DNA of 7,913 bases from an uncultured Ellagibacter sp. (lineage in GTDB: Bacteria; Actinomycetota; Coriobacteriia; Coriobacteriales; Eggerthellaceae). Made by a program: the position numbers and the translations under genes. Positions 1-5,852 of this stretch are shown here, piece after piece (the stretch's first letter is position 1; each line of letters starts with the position of its first letter). Where the stretch lies: positions 1 to 7,913 of the forward strand of contig NZ_CAKUAL010000079.1 of the NCBI RefSeq assembly GCF_934636505.1, written 5' to 3'. The notes beneath the pieces were generated by a model that did no database searches, was not told the origin of the DNA, and worked only from the letters and a program-made list of their open reading frames with translations.

Positions 1-843
1 CAGACCCGCGAGCACATCCTGCTCGCCCGTCAGGTCGGCGTTCCCTACATCGTCGTGTTCCTGAACAAGTGCGATATGGTCGACGACGAAGAGCTCATCG
101 AGCTCGTCGAAATGGAAACCCGTGAGCTCCTCAACGAGTACGAGTTCCCCGGAGACGACCTGCCGATCATCAAGGGTTCTGCACTCAAGGCTCTCGAGGG
201 CGACCCCGAGTGGCAGCAGAAGATCTGGGACCTCATGGACGCTGTCGATGAGTACATCCCGACTCCGGAGCGCGACGTCGACAAGCCGTTCCTGATGGCT
301 GTCGAGGACACCATGACCATCACCGGTCGTGGCACCGTTGCTACCGGTCGTGTTGAGCGCGGCGTTCTGCATGTCAACGATCCGCTGGAGATCATCGGCA
401 TCAAGGAAACCCAGAACACGGTCTGCACCGGCATCGAAATGTTCCGCAAGCTGCTCGACGAGGCTCAGGCTGGCGACAACATCGGCTGTCTGCTCCGCGG
501 CATCAAGCGCGAGGACATCGAGCGTGGCCAGGTTCTCTGCAAGCCGGGTTCGGTTACCCCGCACCAGGAGTTCGAGGGTCAGGTCTACATCCTTACCAAG
601 GAAGAAGGCGGCCGTCACACCCCGTTCTTCGATGGCTATCGTCCGCAGTTCTACTTCCGCACCACCGACATCACTGGTGTTGCACACCTGCCCGAGGGCA
701 CCGAGATGGTCATGCCTGGCGATAATGTCACCATTACCGCTGAGCTCATCCACCCGGTCGCCATGGAGGAAGGCCTCCGCTTCGCTATCCGCGAGGGTGG
801 CCGCACCGTTGGTTCCGGTCGCGTGACCAAGATCATCAAGTAA
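1..843 (+). CDS. tuf: Elongation factor Tu, 3' part (5' end outside window)
   Basis: EF-Tu is the GTPase that carries aminoacyl-tRNA to the ribosomal A site in the cytosol. Frame 1 is open from the first base and gives 280 residues to the TAA stop. By comparison with E. coli EF-Tu, about 114 N-terminal residues (P-loop and switch regions) lie outside the window. Visible are QTREHILLARQVGVPYIVVF, the G4 guanine-specificity motif NKCD (64-75), the G5 region SALK (178-189), the domain II segment GRGTVATGRVERG, and domain III with GGRHTPFFDGYRPQFYFRTT and the end REGGRTVGSGRVTKIIK. Total length would be about 394-400 residues, normal for the family. Codon use is strongly biased to C-ending codons, as in highly expressed genes. 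The gene is intact as far as seen. A terminator-like hairpin follows, so it probably belongs to an upstream str-type operon (inference). Confidence 0.98.
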   Translation, partial: QTREHILLARQVGVPYIVVFLNKCDMVDDEELIELVEMETRELLNEYEFPGDDLPIIKGSALKALEGDPEWQQKIWDLMDAVDEYIPTPERDVDKPFLMAVEDTMTITGRGTVATGRVERGVLHVNDPLEIIGIKETQNTVCTGIEMFRKLLDEAQAGDNIGCLLRGIKREDIERGQVLCKPGSVTPHQEFEGQVYILTKEEGGRHTPFFDGYRPQFYFRTTDITGVAHLPEGTEMVMPGDNVTITAELIHPVAMEEGLRFAIREGGRTVGSGRVTKIIK

Positions 844-856
844 CTTAAGTTTGTAG

Positions 857-885
857 TTGCTTATGGCGAGGGGATGCGATATAGT
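857..885 (+). promoter_or_regulatory. Candidate sigma70-type promoter for rpmG-tRNA-secE-nusG
   Basis: TTGCTT (857-862) and TATAGT (880-885) are separated by exactly 17 bases. The -10 matches the consensus at 5 of 6 positions and the -35 at 3 of 6. Transcription would start near 892 and leave a leader of about 60 bases before rpmG. The -10 box lies in and next to the loop of the tuf hairpin, so terminator and promoter would overlap. The assignment rests on hexamer match and spacing only. Confidence 0.4.
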
Positions 886-900
886 ATCCCCTCGCTGTTC
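865..900 (+). terminator. Hairpin terminator after tuf
   Basis: A perfect 10-bp inverted repeat, GCGAGGGGAT (866-875) and ATCCCCTCGC (886-895), can extend inward by G876-U885 and C877-G884, leaving a 6-base loop. It starts about 20 bases after the tuf stop, as an intrinsic terminator should. The following tract (TGTTCGAATTC) is only modestly T-rich, so termination may be partial and let some transcripts read into rpmG. The structure shares bases with a promoter candidate. Confidence 0.6.
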
Positions 901-954
901 GAATTCATGTGTATGCGACAGCTTGCTAGAAGTGATTGGTAAAAGGAGTTATTA

Positions 955-1104
955 ATGCGTACGTTGGTCACCCTGGCCTGCACTGAGTGCAAGCGCCGCA
1001 ACTACACGACCAAGAAGAACAAGCAGAACAACCCCGACCGCCTCGAGTTTAACAAGTATTGCAAGTGGTGCGGTAAGCACACCGTGCATCGCGAAACTCG
1101 TTAG
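955..1104 (+). CDS. rpmG: 50S ribosomal protein L33, zinc-binding type
   Basis: L33 is a small protein of the large ribosomal subunit near the E site. The product is 49 residues, the usual length. It carries two CxxC pairs, C9-T-E-C12 and C36-K-W-C39, so this is the zinc-ribbon (C+) form. Cysteine-free paralogs are known in several bacteria and can replace it under zinc limitation; none is visible here. The start is supported by AAGGAG (943-948), six bases before the ATG. The gene lies between tuf and tRNA-Trp in a block leading to secE-nusG, a common arrangement in Gram-positive bacteria. The stop is only 23 bases before the tRNA, so both are likely on one transcript that is processed at the tRNA 5' end. 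Confidence 0.97.
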   Translation: MRTLVTLACTECKRRNYTTKKNKQNNPDRLEFNKYCKWCGKHTVHRETR

Positions 1105-1127
1105 AGGATTGGTCTAGAATCAGGTAC

Positions 1128-1204
1128 AGGCCAGTAGCTCCAATTGGTAGAGCGGCGGTCTCCAAAACCGTTTGTTGGGGGTTCGAGTCCCTCCTGGCCT
1201 GCCA
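1128..1204 (+). tRNA. trpT: tRNA-Trp (anticodon CCA)
   Basis: A complete cloverleaf can be folded. The acceptor stem AGGCCAG/CTGGCCT (1128-1134 with 1194-1200) is perfect. The D stem is GCTC/GAGC with GG in the loop. The anticodon stem GCGGT/ACCGT closes the loop CTCCAAA, with anticodon CCA at 1162-1164. The T arm is GGGGG-TTCGAGT-CCCTC. The discriminator base is G1201, as expected for bacterial tRNA-Trp, and the 3' CCA (1202-1204) is encoded. The gene lies between rpmG and secE, a known position for tRNA-Trp in Gram-positive genomes. Confidence 0.98.
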
Positions 1205-1218
1205 GCTTGTCGTATGCG

Positions 1219-1250
1219 AGCAGCCTTGAAAGGCTGCTTGTTTGGCGTTT
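1219..1250 (+). terminator. Hairpin with T-rich tail between tRNA-Trp and secE (terminator or attenuator)
   Basis: AGCAGCCT (1219-1226) and AGGCTGCT (1231-1238) form an 8-bp perfect stem closed by a TTGAA-type short loop, followed by the T-rich but interrupted tract TGTTTGGCGTTT. It lies 14 bases after the tRNA CCA end. It could end the rpmG-tRNA transcript, or act as a partial terminator or processing guard for read-through into secE. No clear promoter is visible between it and secE, which favours partial read-through. An alternative 5-bp pairing, GCTTG (1205-1209) with CGAGC (1217-1221), would compete with its left arm, but that pairing is short. Confidence 0.5.
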
Positions 1251-1285
1251 AGAAGGAATGATAAATTCCCGAATAAAGGAAGCAC

Positions 1286-1708
1286 ATGGCAAAGAAATCT
1301 AAGACTCAACGAGCGAAGGCTTCCGCTGCTCGTGCCCAGCGCAAGCAGGCGCGCGAGGAGCTCGAAAACGAATCGCCAGCCTCCGAGAATGTAACTGAGG
1401 CCGTCGAGGAGAAGCCGAAGCGTTCTTTGTTTAAAAAGGATACGGATTCGAAGGAAACCGCTGAGAAATCGGCGGCTAAAGCTGTCTCCAAGGACAAAAA
1501 GGACGCGAGGCCCAAAAAGAAGCGTTTCCAGTTCTTCCGCGATGTGAAGGCTGAAATGAAGCGCGTTACGTGGCCAACGAAGCAGGATGTCGCACGTTGG
1601 AGCGTCGTTGTTGTCTGCGCTTTGGTTTTCTTCGGTGTCTACGTTGCTGTTCTCGACAACTTGATTGCCACGCCGTTGCTCGTCTTTGTCTCGGGGCTGG
1701 GAGCTTAA
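1286..1708 (+). CDS. secE: Preprotein translocase subunit SecE
   Basis: SecE is the small membrane clamp of the SecYEG protein-export channel. The product is 140 residues. Residues 1-80 are an Ala/Lys/Glu/Arg-rich, probably disordered cytoplasmic extension. The family domain follows: FFRDVKAEMKRVTWPTKQDV (83-102) is the amphipathic helix and hinge with the conserved K-x-V-x-W-P-[ST] signature. A single membrane helix spans about 105-125, followed by a short outside tail ending VSGLGA. One-helix SecE with an N-terminal extension is usual in actinobacteria; the core SecE length is near 60 residues. The start is set by AAAGGAAG (1275-1282) just upstream of the ATG. It ends three bases before nusG, whose ribosome-binding site lies inside its last codons, so the two are a coupled pair. 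Confidence 0.96.
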   Translation: MAKKSKTQRAKASAARAQRKQAREELENESPASENVTEAVEEKPKRSLFKKDTDSKETAEKSAAKAVSKDKKDARPKKKRFQFFRDVKAEMKRVTWPTKQDVARWSVVVVCALVFFGVYVAVLDNLIATPLLVFVSGLGA

Positions 1709-1711
1709 GTC

Positions 1712-2242
1712 ATGTCGAAGAAGTGGTATGTGCTGCACACGTATTCCGGCTATGAAAACAAGGTCAAGACAAATCTTGAGATTCGTGTCGAGACCATGGG
1801 GCTTGAGAACAACGTGTTTGCAATTGAAATCCCCACGGAGATGGTGACTGAGATCAAAGAGGGCGGTCGCCGTGTGGAAAGCGAGAAGAAGGTTTTCCCC
1901 GGCTATGTTCTCGTCCGTATGGAGCTCGACGACCGTAGCTGGGCTGCGGTTCGCAACACCCCTGGTGTTACGGGTTTTGTCGGTAGTGATGGTAAGCCCG
2001 CTCCGCTCACGCGCGATGAGTACAACAAGATCATGAAGCGCACGAGCCATGAGGCTCCGAAGAAGACTTCCACCACGTTGGAAGTGGGTCAGACTATCAA
2101 GGTGGTTTCCGGTCCTTTGGCCGAGTTCGATGGCGTTATCTCCGAGGTTGCGCCTGAATCCGGCAAGGTGAAGGTCATGGTATCCATCTTCGGTCGCGAA
2201 ACGCCGGTCGAACTTTCCTTCGATCAGGTCGCTCGCATTTAA
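1712..2242 (+). CDS. nusG: Transcription termination/antitermination protein NusG
   Basis: NusG binds RNA polymerase during elongation and links it to Rho or to the ribosome (S10). The product is 176 residues, close to the roughly 180-residue bacterial norm. The NGN domain (about 4-110) includes KKWYVLHTYSGYENKVKTNL and VFPGYVLVRM (61-70), then RNTPGVTGFVG (81-91). The KOW domain (about 125-176) begins with VGQTIKVVSGPLAEFDGVIS and ends with VELSFDQVARI. The long acidic N-terminal extension common in Streptomyces and Mycobacterium NusG is absent. GGGAG (1699-1703), within the secE 3' end, lies eight bases before the ATG, which indicates translational coupling with secE. A 112-base spacer with a structured RNA follows before rplK. 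Confidence 0.97.
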   Translation: MSKKWYVLHTYSGYENKVKTNLEIRVETMGLENNVFAIEIPTEMVTEIKEGGRRVESEKKVFPGYVLVRMELDDRSWAAVRNTPGVTGFVGSDGKPAPLTRDEYNKIMKRTSHEAPKKTSTTLEVGQTIKVVSGPLAEFDGVISEVAPESGKVKVMVSIFGRETPVELSFDQVARI

Positions 2243-2254
2243 GTTGAGTGCACT

Positions 2255-2306
2255 AGCGTATGCGTCGGTGCCCGCGTGGACCGGGGCTTCTCACCGTGTA
2301 TATGCT
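2255..2306 (+). promoter_or_regulatory. Long imperfect hairpin in the rplK leader (candidate r-protein autoregulatory element)
   Basis: AGCGTATGCG (2255-2264) pairs with TGTATATGCT (2297-2306) using three G-U pairs. After a single bulged T2265, CGGTG (2266-2270) pairs with CACCG (2292-2296), so the main helix is 15 bp. Inside it, CCCG (2271-2274) can pair with CGGG (2282-2285), leaving a six-base unpaired stretch on the 3' side only. No T tract follows, so it is not a terminator. L1 is known to repress rplK-rplA operons through a leader helix with an asymmetric internal loop that mimics its 23S rRNA site. This structure fits that in outline and position, but I could not match specific conserved L1-site bases. 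Confidence 0.4.
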
Positions 2307-2354
2307 TTGCGATAGAGAGTAACCAGTAAGCGATTCATCTGAAAGGTAGTACAG

Positions 2355-2846
2355 ATGGCTGAAAAGAAGCAAACCGGCTTCGTCAAGCTGCAAATTCCGG
2401 CTGGCGCTGCCAACCCGGCTCCGCCGGTAGGCCCTGCTCTTGGTGCGCAGGGCGTCAACATCATGCAGTTCTGCCAGGCGTTCAACGCTCAGACGCAGGA
2501 CCAGTCCGGCACCATCATCCCTGTTGAGATTACGGTTTACGAGGACAAGTCCTTCACCTTCGTGTGCAAGACTCCGCCCGCGGCCGTGCTCATCAAGGAG
2601 AAGCTCGGCATCAAGAGCGGCTCTGGCATCCCCCAGCTGAAGACCGTCGGTACGCTGACTGACGCTCAGCTCACCGAGATCGCCGAGATCAAGCTCCCCG
2701 ACCTGAACGCCAACGATATCGATGCCGCGAAAGAAATCATTGCCGGCACCGCTCGTTCCATGGGTGTTCGTATCGAGGGCCGCGAGATGAAGATCAAGTA
2801 CGTTCCTTCTCGTAAGGTCGCCGCAATGCTCCAGGGCAATGCCTAA
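2355..2846 (+). CDS. rplK: 50S ribosomal protein L11 with C-terminal tail
   Basis: L11 forms the base of the GTPase-associated stalk on 23S rRNA and is needed for EF-G function and RelA activation. The N-terminal domain (about 1-70) contains FVKLQIPAGAANPAPPVGPA, with the prolines of the thiostrepton-site helix, and GVNIMQFCQAFN. The C-terminal RNA-binding domain (about 75-142) contains TPPAAVLIKEKLGIKSGSG and IIAGTARSMGVRIEG. Bacterial L11 normally ends here, at about 142 residues. This protein has 163: residues 143-163 (2781-2843) form an extra, mostly basic tail beginning REMKIKYV. The frame is continuous and the next gene starts 67 bases later. AAAGGTAG (2342-2349) is the ribosome-binding site. 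It follows nusG after a 112-base structured leader and precedes rplA, its usual partner. Confidence 0.97.
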   Translation: MAEKKQTGFVKLQIPAGAANPAPPVGPALGAQGVNIMQFCQAFNAQTQDQSGTIIPVEITVYEDKSFTFVCKTPPAAVLIKEKLGIKSGSGIPQLKTVGTLTDAQLTEIAEIKLPDLNANDIDAAKEIIAGTARSMGVRIEGREMKIKYVPSRKVAAMLQGNA

Positions 2847-2913
2847 TCGCACCTACCTGTTTGTTTAAGTGGAAGAGCTAACAACTCGCCAATACCACGA
2901 AAGGATTTAAAGA

Positions 2914-3624
2914 ATGGCTAAGAAATCCAAGGCTTATCGCGAGGCAATCGCGAAGGTTCCTTCTGAGGCCGTGGCCCCGCTTGAGGCTATGAAGGTCGTC
3001 AAGGAGCTCGCCACCAAGAAGTTCGACGAGACCGTGGAAGTTCACTTCCGTCTCGGCATCGACACCCGCCAGGCTGATCAGCAGCTCCGCGGCACGGTGT
3101 CCCTGCCCAACGGCTCTGGCAAGACTGTTCGCGTTGCTGTGTTCGCCGAAGGCGCCATGGCTGAGGCTGCCAAGGAAGCTGGCGCCGACATCGTGGGCAC
3201 CGAGGAGCTCACCCAGCAGATTCAGGCTGGCGAGTTCAACTTCGACGCAGCTGTGGCTACTCCGGACCAGATGGGCAAGGTTGGCCGCCTCGGTAAAATC
3301 CTCGGCCCCCGTGGTCTCATGCCGAACCCCAAGCTCGGCACGGTGACCACCGATGTTGCCAAGGCTATCAAGGAGCTCAAGGGCGGCCGCGTTGAGTATC
3401 GCGCCGACCGTTACGGCATTGCTCATGTCGTCCTCGGCAAGGCCAGCTTCACCGCTGAGCAGCTCGCTGAGAACTACGGCACCGTTTACGACGAGGTCCT
3501 TCGCATGAAGCCGGCTGCTGCCAAGGGCAAGTATGTGAAGTCCATCTCCGTCTCCTCTACGATGGGCCCGGGCGTTGCAGTCGATTCTTCCGTGACTCGC
3601 GCGTACACCGAAGCTGCTGAATAG
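2914..3624 (+). CDS. rplA: 50S ribosomal protein L1
   Basis: L1 forms the mobile stalk of the large subunit at the E site. In many bacteria it also represses translation of its own operon. The product is 236 residues, the standard length. The two-domain fold is recognisable from the signature GKILGPRGLMPNPKLGTVT (127-145), the domain II region VRVAVFAEG (72-80), and the RNA-contacting loop STMGPGVAVD near the C-terminus (T216, M217 and G218, equivalent to the conserved Thr-Met-Gly of E. coli L1). AAAGGA (2900-2905) lies eight bases before the ATG. It is the last gene of the block, because a strong intrinsic terminator follows within 30 bases. rplJ and rplL, frequent downstream partners, are not here. 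Confidence 0.98.
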   Translation: MAKKSKAYREAIAKVPSEAVAPLEAMKVVKELATKKFDETVEVHFRLGIDTRQADQQLRGTVSLPNGSGKTVRVAVFAEGAMAEAAKEAGADIVGTEELTQQIQAGEFNFDAAVATPDQMGKVGRLGKILGPRGLMPNPKLGTVTTDVAKAIKELKGGRVEYRADRYGIAHVVLGKASFTAEQLAENYGTVYDEVLRMKPAAAKGKYVKSISVSSTMGPGVAVDSSVTRAYTEAAE

Positions 3625-3650
3625 CTTATTAGGCTACTCACTCTATCGAT

Positions 3651-3690
3651 AAAAGAGCGTGGCATTCGTGCTGCGCTCTTTTTGTATTTG
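3651..3690 (+). terminator. Strong Rho-independent terminator after rplA
   Basis: AAAAGAGCG (3651-3659) pairs with CGCTCTTTT (3674-3682). The helix continues through TGGCA/TGCTG (3660-3664 with 3669-3673, two G-U pairs) to a TTCG tetraloop (3665-3668), 14 bp in all. It runs into TTTTTGTATTTG. It begins 26 bases after the rplA stop and closes the secE-nusG-rplK-rplA block. Confidence 0.93.
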
Positions 3691-3695
3691 CAGGC

Positions 3696-3701
3696 TATAC
3701 T
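3696..3701 (+). promoter_or_regulatory. Probable -10 box of the map promoter
   Basis: TATACT (3696-3701) matches the TATAAT consensus at five of six positions. It lies directly after the rplA terminator tail and 30 bases before the preferred map start. No good -35 is found at 16-18 bases upstream, where the terminator stem lies. A new transcription start is expected here because the upstream operon is terminated. Confidence 0.5.
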
Positions 3702-3731
3702 GTTTGTAGCCGAGCGAAAGGGATGGTATCG

Positions 3732-4529
3732 ATGAGAGCTAATGCTGTGATCTTGAAGTCTCCTGACGAAATCGACGCAATGCGCGAGGCGGGGCGCCTT
3801 TCTGCGAAGGTGCTTCGAATGCTGGGCGAGCATGCGAAGCCAGGCGTGTCGACGCTTGAGCTTGACGAGATTGCGGAGGAAACCATCCGCTCCGAAGGGG
3901 GTATCCCGGCTTTCAAGGGTTACGGCGGATTCCCTGGTTCGATTTGCGCCTCGATCAACGATCAGATTATCCACGGCATTCCTTCCGCGAAAGCGATTCT
4001 TCGCGATGGGGATATCCTTTCGATTGACACGGGCGCCACGGTTGACGGATGGGTTGGCGATAATGCGTGGACCTTCCCAATCGGCAAGGTCAGTGAAGAA
4101 AAGAAGAAACTGTTGCGCGTGACTGAGAAATGCATGTGGGCTGGTCTCGATGCTGCTCGTGCGGGCAATCATCTAGGTGATATCGGTCATGCCATCCAAA
4201 GCATTGCCGAAGGGGCGGGCTTCGGCGTTGTACGCGATTATGGAGGCCATGGCATTGGTCGCGATATGCACGAGAACCCGCATATTCCCAACCATGGGTT
4301 TCGCCACTTGGGGCTCACGCTGCGTGTGGGCATGGTTCTTGCTATCGAACCGATGATTAACGCGGGGACGCATAAATTCGTTACCATGCCTGATGGATGG
4401 CTTGTCTGTACCAAGGACGGTAAACCATCGGCTCATTTCGAGAAGACCGTGGCGATTACCGAGGACGGCCCCGTCGTTTTGACGACCGAACCCGATTTCA
4501 AGCGGCCAGTCTCGAAAGAGAGCGAATAG
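3732..4529 (+). CDS. map: Type I methionine aminopeptidase
   Basis: This metalloenzyme removes the initiator Met from new proteins after deformylation. From the preferred ATG at 3732 it is 265 residues, the size of the E. coli enzyme (264). The whole dinuclear metal site is present: D99 (SIDTG), D110 (VGDNAW), H173 (GGHGIGRDMHE), E206 (AIEPM) and E237 (FEKTVAIT). Substrate-site His81 is in IIHGIP. All are offset by two from the E. coli numbers. There is no N-terminal zinc-finger extension. An in-frame ATG at 3723 would touch the AAAGGG ribosome-binding site (3717-3722), so 3732, nine bases downstream, is chosen. The gene stands alone between a terminator and a convergent operon rather than in the common secY-adk-map context. 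A second copy elsewhere is possible. Confidence 0.97.
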   Translation: MRANAVILKSPDEIDAMREAGRLSAKVLRMLGEHAKPGVSTLELDEIAEETIRSEGGIPAFKGYGGFPGSICASINDQIIHGIPSAKAILRDGDILSIDTGATVDGWVGDNAWTFPIGKVSEEKKKLLRVTEKCMWAGLDAARAGNHLGDIGHAIQSIAEGAGFGVVRDYGGHGIGRDMHENPHIPNHGFRHLGLTLRVGMVLAIEPMINAGTHKFVTMPDGWLVCTKDGKPSAHFEKTVAITEDGPVVLTTEPDFKRPVSKESE

Positions 4530-5825
4530 CTACTTCAGCTGCTTGCCTTTCGTATCCCAATAGAACTTTTTGAACTTGCGTATTTGGTTCATGAACATGA
4601 TCTTCGCCCAAAGGTTGTGAGAGAAGGTATCGGGCGTATAATGCAGCGGATAGGATTCCTTGTTCGAGCGCAGGCGTCCGAGCGCTTCGGCGAGACGCGA
4701 CTTGTTCTCCATCGAGCGCTTCAGCACATATGCGGGAACGCAGCAGTATACGAACGGGTCGTAGGCCTCGTGGTAGGGAATGTCCTCGCCGAGAACGAAC
4801 TGCCGAACCATGAGCTCGACGAAGTTCTGCCCGCCAAGGCTCATGTAATAGGTGTTGCGGCCGCAGCGCGTGTTCACCTCGAAGAAGCGGAATGATCCGT
4901 CGCGCTCGTCGAGCTTGATATCGAAGTTGGCCATGCCGCAGTACCCGACGCGCTTCACGAATCGCTTTGCGCACTCAACGATGGCGTCCTCTCTTTCGCC
5001 AAGAATGCACAACGGGTTGCCGATAGCCGTGGGGTCGTGGTCCTGCAGGCACACGACGCCGCCCGACACGCAACGAACCTCGCCTTCCGCATTTGAAAAG
5101 GTTGTCAGTGTGCGAATCGCATCATCGCCACCGGGGATGAAGTCTTGGAGCACCATGAGGTTGTTGTAGCTCGATTCGCGCAGGGACTTCCAAACCTCGG
5201 CCATCTCGGCAGCGTCTTCGATCTCGTAGATTTTCCGCCATCCGCGCACCGTCGGCTCGGCGTCCTGGAACTGCGCCGAGTTCGACGGCTTCGCGATAAG
5301 CGGGAACGGGAGCTCGTCAAGCGGAAGCTCGTCGGGGCCGGCATCGCTGCAGTCAAAGTACCAGGTCTTGGGGTGGGGGATGTCAAGCTCCTCGCACAGC
5401 TCGTAGAAGCGGCGCTTCTGTGTGATGTCGTCGAGCAAGTTGAAGTCGATGTAGGGGACGACGATGCCCGCCGCCTCGAGACGGGGTTTCGCCTCGGAGA
5501 GCATGCGCGCATGACAGTCGTCGCAGCCGAAGACCATGGGGACGAAATCGGGGTTCTCGCGGGCGAACTCGGCGGCGATGCCCTCAAGTGCGGCATAGAG
5601 CACTTCCGCATCGTGCACGTCGGGGATGAGGCGGTAATCGGTGAAGCGGCTCGTCGAGAGCATCTTGATGTCTGCGGCGGCAAGCACGATGGTTTGCCCG
5701 ATGCCAAACGCCCGATTGAGCTCGCGCACGTAGCTGTAAGCGAGGATATCGCCTCCCACGACGATGGGCTTGAGCAGTTTCCCGACTTCTTCTTTGCGTG
5801 CGATGCGAGGCTTCAAGTTGGTCAT
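4530..5825 (-). CDS. ATP-grasp carboxylate-amine ligase, D-aspartate-ligase-like family
   Basis: ATP-grasp ligases join a carboxylate to an amine through an acyl-phosphate. This 431-residue soluble protein resembles the COG3919-type group that includes the Enterococcus faecium D-aspartate ligase, which adds D-Asp to the Lys side chain of peptidoglycan precursors. The N-terminal domain has KPIVVGGDILAYSYVRELNR (19-38), then VFGCDDCHARML and VPYIDFNLLDDITQKRRFYE. ATP-grasp landmarks are LIAKPSNS (K179), the adenine-linker region VLQDFIPGG (225-233), D302 in NFDIKL, and the metal-binding FFEVNTRCGRN (E316, N318). The start at 5825 is preferred because AAAAGGAA lies five or six bases upstream; in-frame ATGs at 5840 and 5849 have no such site. 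It starts 27 bases after murJ, so the two are co-transcribed. The substrate is not proven by sequence. D-Asp, D-Glu or another amino acid on a Lys/Orn side chain are possibilities, and a non-wall role cannot be excluded. Confidence 0.85.
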   Translation of the reverse strand: MTNLKPRIARKEEVGKLLKPIVVGGDILAYSYVRELNRAFGIGQTIVLAAADIKMLSTSRFTDYRLIPDVHDAEVLYAALEGIAAEFARENPDFVPMVFGCDDCHARMLSEAKPRLEAAGIVVPYIDFNLLDDITQKRRFYELCEELDIPHPKTWYFDCSDAGPDELPLDELPFPLIAKPSNSAQFQDAEPTVRGWRKIYEIEDAAEMAEVWKSLRESSYNNLMVLQDFIPGGDDAIRTLTTFSNAEGEVRCVSGGVVCLQDHDPTAIGNPLCILGEREDAIVECAKRFVKRVGYCGMANFDIKLDERDGSFRFFEVNTRCGRNTYYMSLGGQNFVELMVRQFVLGEDIPYHEAYDPFVYCCVPAYVLKRSMENKSRLAEALGRLRSNKESYPLHYTPDTFSHNLWAKIMFMNQIRKFKKFYWDTKGKQLK

Positions 5826-5852
5826 GACGTTCCTTTTCATAGTGAGCATGCG

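Noticed and set aside
1255..1269. GGAAT-GATAA-ATTCC small hairpin and a 14-codon out-of-frame ORF from 1258 overlapping the secE start
   Set aside because: A 5-bp AT-containing stem is weak, and the mini-ORF has its AAGGA directly against its ATG. There is no sign that either is functional.
1049..2050. 333-residue open frame on the minus strand across rpmG, tRNA-Trp, secE and nusG
   Set aside because: It runs antisense to four confident genes including a tRNA, has no recognisable domain, and its composition is that of a reverse-frame shadow.
2277..2306. Possible promoter TGGACC-N18-TATGCT before rplK
   Set aside because: Both hexamers match weakly and the -10 lies in one arm of the leader hairpin. 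RNA structure explains the conserved-looking symmetry better. Not excluded.
2869..2898. Small hairpin in the rplK-rplA spacer: GTGG/CCAC enclosing GAG/CTC with an asymmetric internal loop
   Set aside because: The layout resembles an L1 site just before the rplA ribosome-binding site, but stems of 4 and 3 bp are too short to separate from chance.
3723..3731. Upstream in-frame ATG of map
   Set aside because: It directly abuts the AAAGGG site, leaving no spacing. The ATG at 3732 has a nine-base spacing and gives a length matching the family.
4498..4974. Minus-strand 158-residue frame overlapping the map 3' end and the ATP-grasp gene
   Set aside because: Out-of-frame shadow of the ATP-grasp gene. 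It is Arg-rich with no motif and overlaps two real coding ends.
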